A stretch of 64,000 bases of DNA from Osmia lignaria lignaria (Eukaryota > Arthropoda > Insecta > Hymenoptera > Megachilidae). Made by a program: the position numbers and the translations under genes. The number at the start of each line of letters is the position of its first letter. The stretch's first letter is position 1. Positions 58,806-64,000 of the stretch are shown piece by piece. The DNA lies in assembly GCF_051020975.1 (NCBI RefSeq), contig NC_135037.1, positions 10,540,001-10,604,000 on the forward strand, in the 5' to 3' direction. Below the pieces are notes generated by a model that saw nothing but the letters and a program-made list of their open reading frames with translations, searched no databases and was not told the DNA's origin.

Positions 58806-59706
58806 CTACTTACTGGAAGAGAGAGAAGAATTTTAACGCTAGAACAACGTACACCTCCTTTTATATTGACTGAGAATAAATAAAAGACGAAATAATCATT
58901 CTTTATCTCGTTCATCCATATAAAAAAATCATCAAATTATTTATTTCTCTCGATCGACACTCGACTGCTGATTCAGTAGCGCCACCATAGATTTAGCAGT
59001 AGACATAAAGAGTAGCACGCGTTACCATAATTTGCATTATTTTCAACGAATCTTTATTTAATCCATAGACCGGTATGTTTTAAACGCCGAATTCTTGATT
59101 TAATCAGAAATTGAGTTTTCAAATTGATCAAGCTACGGGTCTATGGATTAACAAGAGCTACAATGACTTCCAACGAGAATTATTCCGGTCGTCAAAGTAT
59201 TAAGAGAATCGTCGAAGTATAAGATTTAAGGAAACCAGAGAGGTATCCAAAAAATCGCATTCCTTCTTCGAATAAGCGGAAACGGAAGAACGGACGCGAT
59301 AATTAGATAGAACTCTAGCGTGTGATCGAAACGAATGAAACGAGATAAGAAAATGAATGCTTGAAAATATAAGTGTATGTACATGTGTCTATGAATGAAA
59401 AATGAGAAAAAGAAAGAGCGTATGTAGGCGTGCAAGCGGAAATGGTTAACTCTAAGCGTCGTAATTAAGAAAGAAAAACGTAAAAATTAAGAAAGAAATG
59501 AAAATACACTGACTGCACTGAAACGGCTCGAGCGAACCACGGAACACAGGACCGACTTTTCCTGCCAACTTCCTTTTTTTACTCTTTCAAAATTACAATT
59601 TAAAAACAGAGCTATTCCCTCGCATTCACACCTCTGCATCGTATGAAAATAATTATTAACTCTTTGCGAACAGAATTATCATAGTAATGTATAATTTCGT
59701 ACATTA

Positions 59707-59901
59707 AAGGTGTGTGGATCATCTTGAGTTTCAAGGTTTTGTACTTCGGGACGAAACGGAAAACTTCGGGCGAGATCGAGTTGGCTCGACAAAAATCGGC
59801 AGTGTTCGGTTCCACAGCTCAAGAGAATCGGGAACCGAGTGCATCCGACTTTTGCCGAGTCAATTAGAAATGTCCATCCCGTCTTCATTTCCCTCACCCC
59901 T
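59707..59901. mobile_element. GC-rich hairpin element, second full copy
   Basis: Ends AAAGGTGTGTGG and CCCTCACCCCTGT are roughly inverted. The inner segment CTCGACAAAAATCGG is mirrored by CCGACTTTTGCCGAG. Same layout as 56244-56447 but clearly diverged from it. Confidence 0.55.
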
Positions 59902-62399
59902 GTAAGTGGGGACAGAACGACTACTTATTTTATTTTAAATTATTAATATTCTTTGCATACATCGTGTCAAGGTTAGTAATGCTTTGTCCTCAGAAGGTTA
60001 AGAAGCGTTCCGAGTAAGTGAAGAAAATATATAAACTGCGATAGTATCAGTAACAGTGTTGAGCCGGAACAAGACGGTCCTCGATGATTTGCGCCATTTC
60101 CGGCGATTTCTCGTTCGTTCGGGTCGATCGATAGAGTTTAAGCTGTATTTGGTTACTACATCGACGAACGAAAGGGGTTCAGAGCGGATGTTTCGTGCAA
60201 ACGCGACGGGTTCGAAGTCTGATTGTTTGAAAAATATGAAAAAAAAAAAAAGGTTTTAAAAACGATTGGACTTTCAGATACGGGAACTCGGCCGCCACGT
60301 GCTCGCGTTGTAAGAGGAAATACTAATCGAGAATAATATATTATCTTGTCGGATAATGTATTACAACTATATGAAAGATAATTTATTATATTAAATAGCG
60401 TATTATTGTATAGACAGCGATGAAACGTTGCACCGCGTCGATCAGCAATAATAAGAGAAAAAGAGTAACGAATGACAGAATCGCGAGAAAGGAAAGAATA
60501 AATATATGGCGACAAGTGAAAGTGCAATGTTTTATTGTTATATGTAAGTCAACTTCCTGACAGTGGGAGAAACGAAGTCTTCGTACTATTTGCATTATTG
60601 ATTTATCGTTATACCAACGTGGTAAACAGTACATTACGATTACAAGTAACGAGGATATTAAACAGACGGTATCTATTGATGATTCTGTTGGCGATTTTAA
60701 GACGCGTTCGATAATTCTCCTATTTTCAATTCTGACTTGAACTGTTGACACATTTATGGCACAGAATAACATGGATTATTGAAAATATTAAATATTAATT
60801 TTTCTCAGGATGTCTATATTCGAAACTGAAATAAAACTACTTTGTTAGAACGCGTCTTAAAATTGTTGGTGTGTTTTCTAGTTATTATGCGATAAGTTCA
60901 GGTATTCAGAAAAACCGAAGCATTTTAATTAATAGGAGGGAGAATCATTTTACATTTCCTTCATTTTCTATATACTTTGTATATTCCCACGTAACCATTA
61001 TATTTAGAAAGACAGTGTATAATTATTATCGACTGGTAAAAAGAGAATTATTACGACTAAACGTTTATTTTATTGTTAATTAACCAAATTTTATTGAGCC
61101 GAACCCGTTGACGTCGTTACGGTGCGATCCGATTCAATTTATACTCCTTTCTCTTACCAATTATTCAAATACATTAAATTCGAGGCGATGGTTAGTCGAT
61201 AAAATAGATATACTCGATCGGGTACGAAGGTGTTAATCGATCGAAATTTAACTTATATTACATGGAATCGTTTTCACCCTCTGTCGCTAATTAATCACGA
61301 TTTATCGAGCCGCATGGATAACTGATAATCGAGTCGCACCGTTTTATCGACATTATAATCGTCATAAAGATAACGTATAGTAAAACCTCGCAAATCTGTC
61401 GACGTTGGTGAAGCAATCGACCGGTTTTTTTAGAAACTAGAGAGGCAAGAGATTGCGCCAATAGAGAAGTACAAATTATTAATGGAGAGAACGAGATAGA
61501 GAGAGGGAGAGAATGAAATAGTATGTATCCGTGTGTATATGTGTCTGTATGAGGGAAATGGAGAGAAAAAGAGACAGAAGAAGAACCATAAAAATGCGAA
61601 TAAAATCAATCATTCGAGAATGAGATAATGTGACCAATAACGAATGAAGTGTAACATCTAATGTTTAGTTTCATCGCTTTTTATTCATTATCTTTGATTA
61701 TATTATTGCTTGTAATAATTCATTCGAGATACCTTGAATACAAAAAGTAATAAACAACGTTAGCCCATCTTATGTCTTTCGTATCCGCTCCTGCGATTTC
61801 CTTATCTCTTCTCGGTTTACACAATCCTTTAAATTAATCGTTTCAGTATCAGGGGTCATTGCAGGAATTCGATCGAAAAATACCAAGCAACACGATCATG
61901 GTAGATATTTTTTTATTTATAACAATTATTGTCTCTCTTATCAAAGGAAACTATTGTTTTTGATAATTCTAATGATTACCCATCGTCCCTTGCGTTATCA
62001 TTTCAAATATTTCCTAAAATTACGAAAAAATGCTTTCTCTCTTACGAAATTAAATCTAATAAATTTCTTTTTAATTTTTTCTCTTGGATATGATAAAAAT
62101 TTTTAAATCCTTGATCCAAGTGAAATTTATTTTTTACAAGCGCTCGTGTAGCGATGTTCCGGTACATACAATGTATATAAATAGCTTCCAATTTTCGCGC
62201 GCAAAAGATACAATTAGTGTCAGATATGACACTTATCGTTATTGTTTTGTTACAATGTAACTTGACGAGAGAGAAATTAGATCAATAGGAAAGAGAATCT
62301 TGTTCTTTCCCAAGCCATTTATGTGTCAAAGAGGTTAGGATAGAATTAAATTAACTCGTGCAGAAACTATAGCTCGCGTGCTTAGTAGTCACGAGTATA

Positions 62400-62654
62400 A
62401 AGTGCCATATTGTAATGATAAGAAAGATTTCTCCACACCCTGACGATGAGATAAGACGTTTGAATCATTGTTTCGCATAAAAAAACAATCGAATGTGTGA
62501 GAGAATAATGGCGGTTAGTTCGTCTGTCACTGTATTAGGCCGCTGACAATAATGTGAGAAACGGGCATCGCTGTACGCCCACACGTCCTATCGAATGCCG
62601 ATAAGAACATTGTGAATTTCTCGTTAACTACTGCATGTGCCGTGCACGCTCACA
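62400..62654 (+). promoter_or_regulatory. presumed 5' flank/5' UTR of TBC1D13
   Basis: Contains an AATGGCGGT (YY1/Pho-like) element near 62507-62515 and a moderately GC-rich stretch before the ATG, in otherwise AT-rich surroundings. No TATA box is evident. The assignment rests on position only. Confidence 0.3.
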
Positions 62655-62674
62655 ATGAGTATCTTGCGAAAAAG
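62655..62674 (+). CDS. TBC1D13: TBC1D13 coding exon 1 (20 nt coding)
   Basis: Begins at an ATG in the context CACAATGAG and encodes MSILRK plus two bases of an arginine codon, followed by the donor GTATATAC. It was chosen because exon 2 opens in the matching phase and the joined start aligns with the human protein. The coding part is too short to be found by open-frame scanning. Confidence 0.8.
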
Positions 62675-64000
62675 GTATATACCGTGCCGGATTTAAATAA
62701 GCTGACAATTTTTCATTGAAAATATTTATTTTAGATTAAACGAGTTCGACGATGTTTTGAACGCTGAGGAAATAGATCTCGTTAGTCTCAAAAGATTGTG
62801 CTTCCATGGTAAGTATTCTTATACTCCTTTGTTCATTTCTTTATGTATTGTAAACTTGTGACTTTTTAGTGGAAAATAAATTTTATTAATTGAACAGTAG
62901 TTTATAAATTATTTAATTGTTTCAGGAATACCAGATGAAGGCAGTTTAAGACCATTATGTTGGAAACTTTTATTAAATTACTTACCTCCAACAAGGGCCA
63001 GTTGGTCTGAAACTCTCATGCGCAAAAGGATACTTTATAAAACCTTCATTGGTAGTATTAATTATACTTTATTTGAAATATATAAATACATAAAGATTAT
63101 TTAATAATAAGTGTACACTGCTTACAGAGGATCTCATTGTAACACCAGGTGAAGCTAATACAGATGGAGAGAGAATGGATGTTACGCTTCACGATCATCC
63201 TTTAAACTTAAATCCTGATAGCAAGTGGCAAACTTATTTTAAAGACAATGAAGTTCTCTTGCAAATAGATAAAGATGTTAGGTAAATTTTGCATCATATA
63301 TAGTATCATTATGTTAAAAAATATAAAATAAATCTTTTATAGGAGACTTTGTCCAGACATATCATTCTTCCAACAAGGTACTGATTACCCTTGTGAAGAA
63401 ATTGTAAATGCAAGTGGGCAAAAACGTTTGCACCATAGAGTGCAGCATACAGTCTTAAGAAGTGCAAATGTGGAGAGAAAAGGACTTGGTATTACTAAGG
63501 TAAATAAACTTAATGATAATACAAGAGAAAGACCCAACTAATTTTGATTCCTTATATTTTTATGCTGATGGAAAGTAGCAGGTAACGCCGTTTAGTTATT
63601 TTAATACATTATCTTAAACCTTTTAAATAATTATTTTACCCCTTTGCAGATAGCAGTTTCCATTAGAAAAGCTGCAGAAGATTATGCACCGCTCGCCGAG
63701 GGTGGTGAGGCACATTGGGAAGTCTTAGAAAGAATACTTTTTCTTTATGCTAAATTAAATCCAGGTCAAGGGTATGTGCAAGGAATGAATGAAATTGTTG
63801 GTCCTATTTATCATGCTTTTGCTTGTGATCCTGATCAGAAATGGAGAGGTAACTCAATAAATGACATGCTTGATACAAATATTGTTTATATTACGTATAT
63901 TAATTATAAATTTTATACAGAACATGCAGAGGCAGATACTTTTTTCTGCTTTACAAATTTGATGAGTGAAATTCGTGACTTTTTTATCAAATCACTGGAT
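62655..64000 (+). CDS. TBC1D13: TBC1 domain family member 13 homologue (Rab GAP), N-terminal seven exons, cut by window end
   Basis: A TBC-domain GTPase-activating protein; vertebrate TBC1D13 acts on Rab35 in endosomal and exocytic traffic. Exons 62655-62674, 62735-62808, 62926-63051, 63128-63281, 63343-63499, 63650-63848 and 63921-64000 join in frame to 270 residues, about two thirds of the usual 400. Seen in the translation: a start MSILRKRLNEFDDVL resembling the human N-terminus, GIPDEGSLRPLCWKLLLNYL, DHPLNLNPDSKWQTYFKDNE, the IDKDVRR arginine-finger motif (IxxDxxR, residues 120-126), and the YVQG glutamine-finger motif at 219-222. The window ends in the helix HAEADTFFCFTNLMSEIRD. All introns seen are short (60-150 bp) and GT-AG. 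Both catalytic fingers are present, so an active GAP is expected. Confidence 0.95.
62735..62808 (+). CDS. TBC1D13: TBC1D13 coding exon 2
   Basis: 74 nt, acceptor TATTTTAG, donor CATG|GTAAGT. Encodes RLNEFDDVLNAEEIDLVSLK and the start of the FHGIP turn that opens the TBC domain. Confidence 0.92.
62926..63051 (+). CDS. TBC1D13: TBC1D13 coding exon 3
   Basis: 126 nt, acceptor TTGTTTCAG, donor ATTG|GTAGTA. Holds the GIPDEGSLRPLCWKLLLNYL helix, the first conserved block of the TBC fold in this subfamily. Confidence 0.94.
63128..63281 (+). CDS. TBC1D13: TBC1D13 coding exon 4
   Basis: 154 nt, acceptor CTTACAG, donor TTAG|GTAAAT. Holds HDHPLNLNPDSKWQTYFKDN and most of the IDKDVRR arginine-finger motif, whose first arginine codon is split by the next intron. 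Confidence 0.95.
63343..63499 (+). CDS. TBC1D13: TBC1D13 coding exon 5
   Basis: 157 nt, acceptor TTTTATAG, donor AAG|GTAAAT, ending in phase 0. Completes the arginine-finger motif (RRLCPDISFFQQGTDYPC) and continues into a variable, hydrophilic insert region. Confidence 0.94.
63650..63848 (+). CDS. TBC1D13: TBC1D13 coding exon 6
   Basis: 199 nt, acceptor CCCTTTGCAG, donor AGAG|GTAACT. Holds EAHWEVLERILFLYAKLNPG and the YVQGMNEIVGP glutamine-finger block. Confidence 0.95.
63921..64000 (+). CDS. TBC1D13: TBC1D13 coding exon 7, truncated by window edge
   Basis: Acceptor TTTTATACAG. Encodes HAEADTFFCFTNLMSEIRDF onward and is open to the last base of the window, so its 3' splice junction lies outside. 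Confidence 0.93.

Larger units (their letters stand above)
54886..62400. other. AT-rich intergenic DNA between AP-4 and TBC1D13
   Basis: No conserved frame on either strand. A 196-codon minus-strand frame at 55999-55409 is Phe/Ser/Leu-rich and is not recognised. The interval holds four palindromic or transposon-like elements (listed separately), a poly-A run at 56970-56984, a GA-rich patch near 61490-61510, and nothing else I can name. Confidence 0.5.

Overview
This is eukaryotic nuclear DNA, almost certainly from an insect. The genes have short GT-AG introns and dispersed exons, and the protein-coding exons resemble insect homologues. The background is a patchwork of AT-rich tracts and unmethylated-looking, CpG-rich, low-complexity tracts, as is common in bees, wasps and ants. 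I favour a hymenopteran, but that rests on overall texture and recalled family resemblance, not on a database match. There is no operon-like structure, CRISPR array, tRNA or rRNA that I can recognise.

Three genes are well supported, all in the right-hand third. (1) An acyl-CoA desaturase on the minus strand (coding exons between 46403 and 44783) is complete in five exons and 340 residues, with all three histidine boxes; its first intron appears to use a GC donor instead of GT. (2) The C-terminal part of transcription factor AP-4 (TFAP4, cropped in Drosophila) is on the plus strand (47344-49376, four exons): end of helix 2, leucine zipper, second coiled coil and the conserved C-terminal block. 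The basic region and helix 1 are not found anywhere upstream in the window. (3) The first seven exons of TBC1D13, a Rab GTPase-activating protein, are on the plus strand (62655 to the window end). They include the arginine and glutamine fingers, and the gene runs off the right edge.

Layout: 1-44.6 kb holds no recognisable conserved gene. It is probably intergenic DNA or, if the missing AP-4 exons lie further left, a very long AP-4 first intron with the desaturase nested antisense inside it. This stretch carries CpG-rich blocks, simple repeats, several families of short palindromic non-autonomous transposon-like elements, and regulatory-looking motif clusters (a pair of CRE/ATF palindromes at 32.5 and 33.0 kb, and an ACGTG cluster at 12.7-13.0 kb). 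From 49.4 to about 54.7 kb the sequence is full of homopolymer and (TA)n runs and has no recognised transposon; it may be a long AP-4 3' UTR. From 54.7 to 62.6 kb it is AT-rich with more palindromic elements.

The three genes have unrelated functions: lipid desaturation, transcription and Rab regulation. Nothing suggests they act as one system. The points most worth checking are the GC-AG intron, the nested arrangement of desaturase and AP-4, the twin NRF1-like sites plus a YY1-like site in a 289-bp AP-4 intron, the TTAA-bounded palindromic element family, and two orphan exon candidates.
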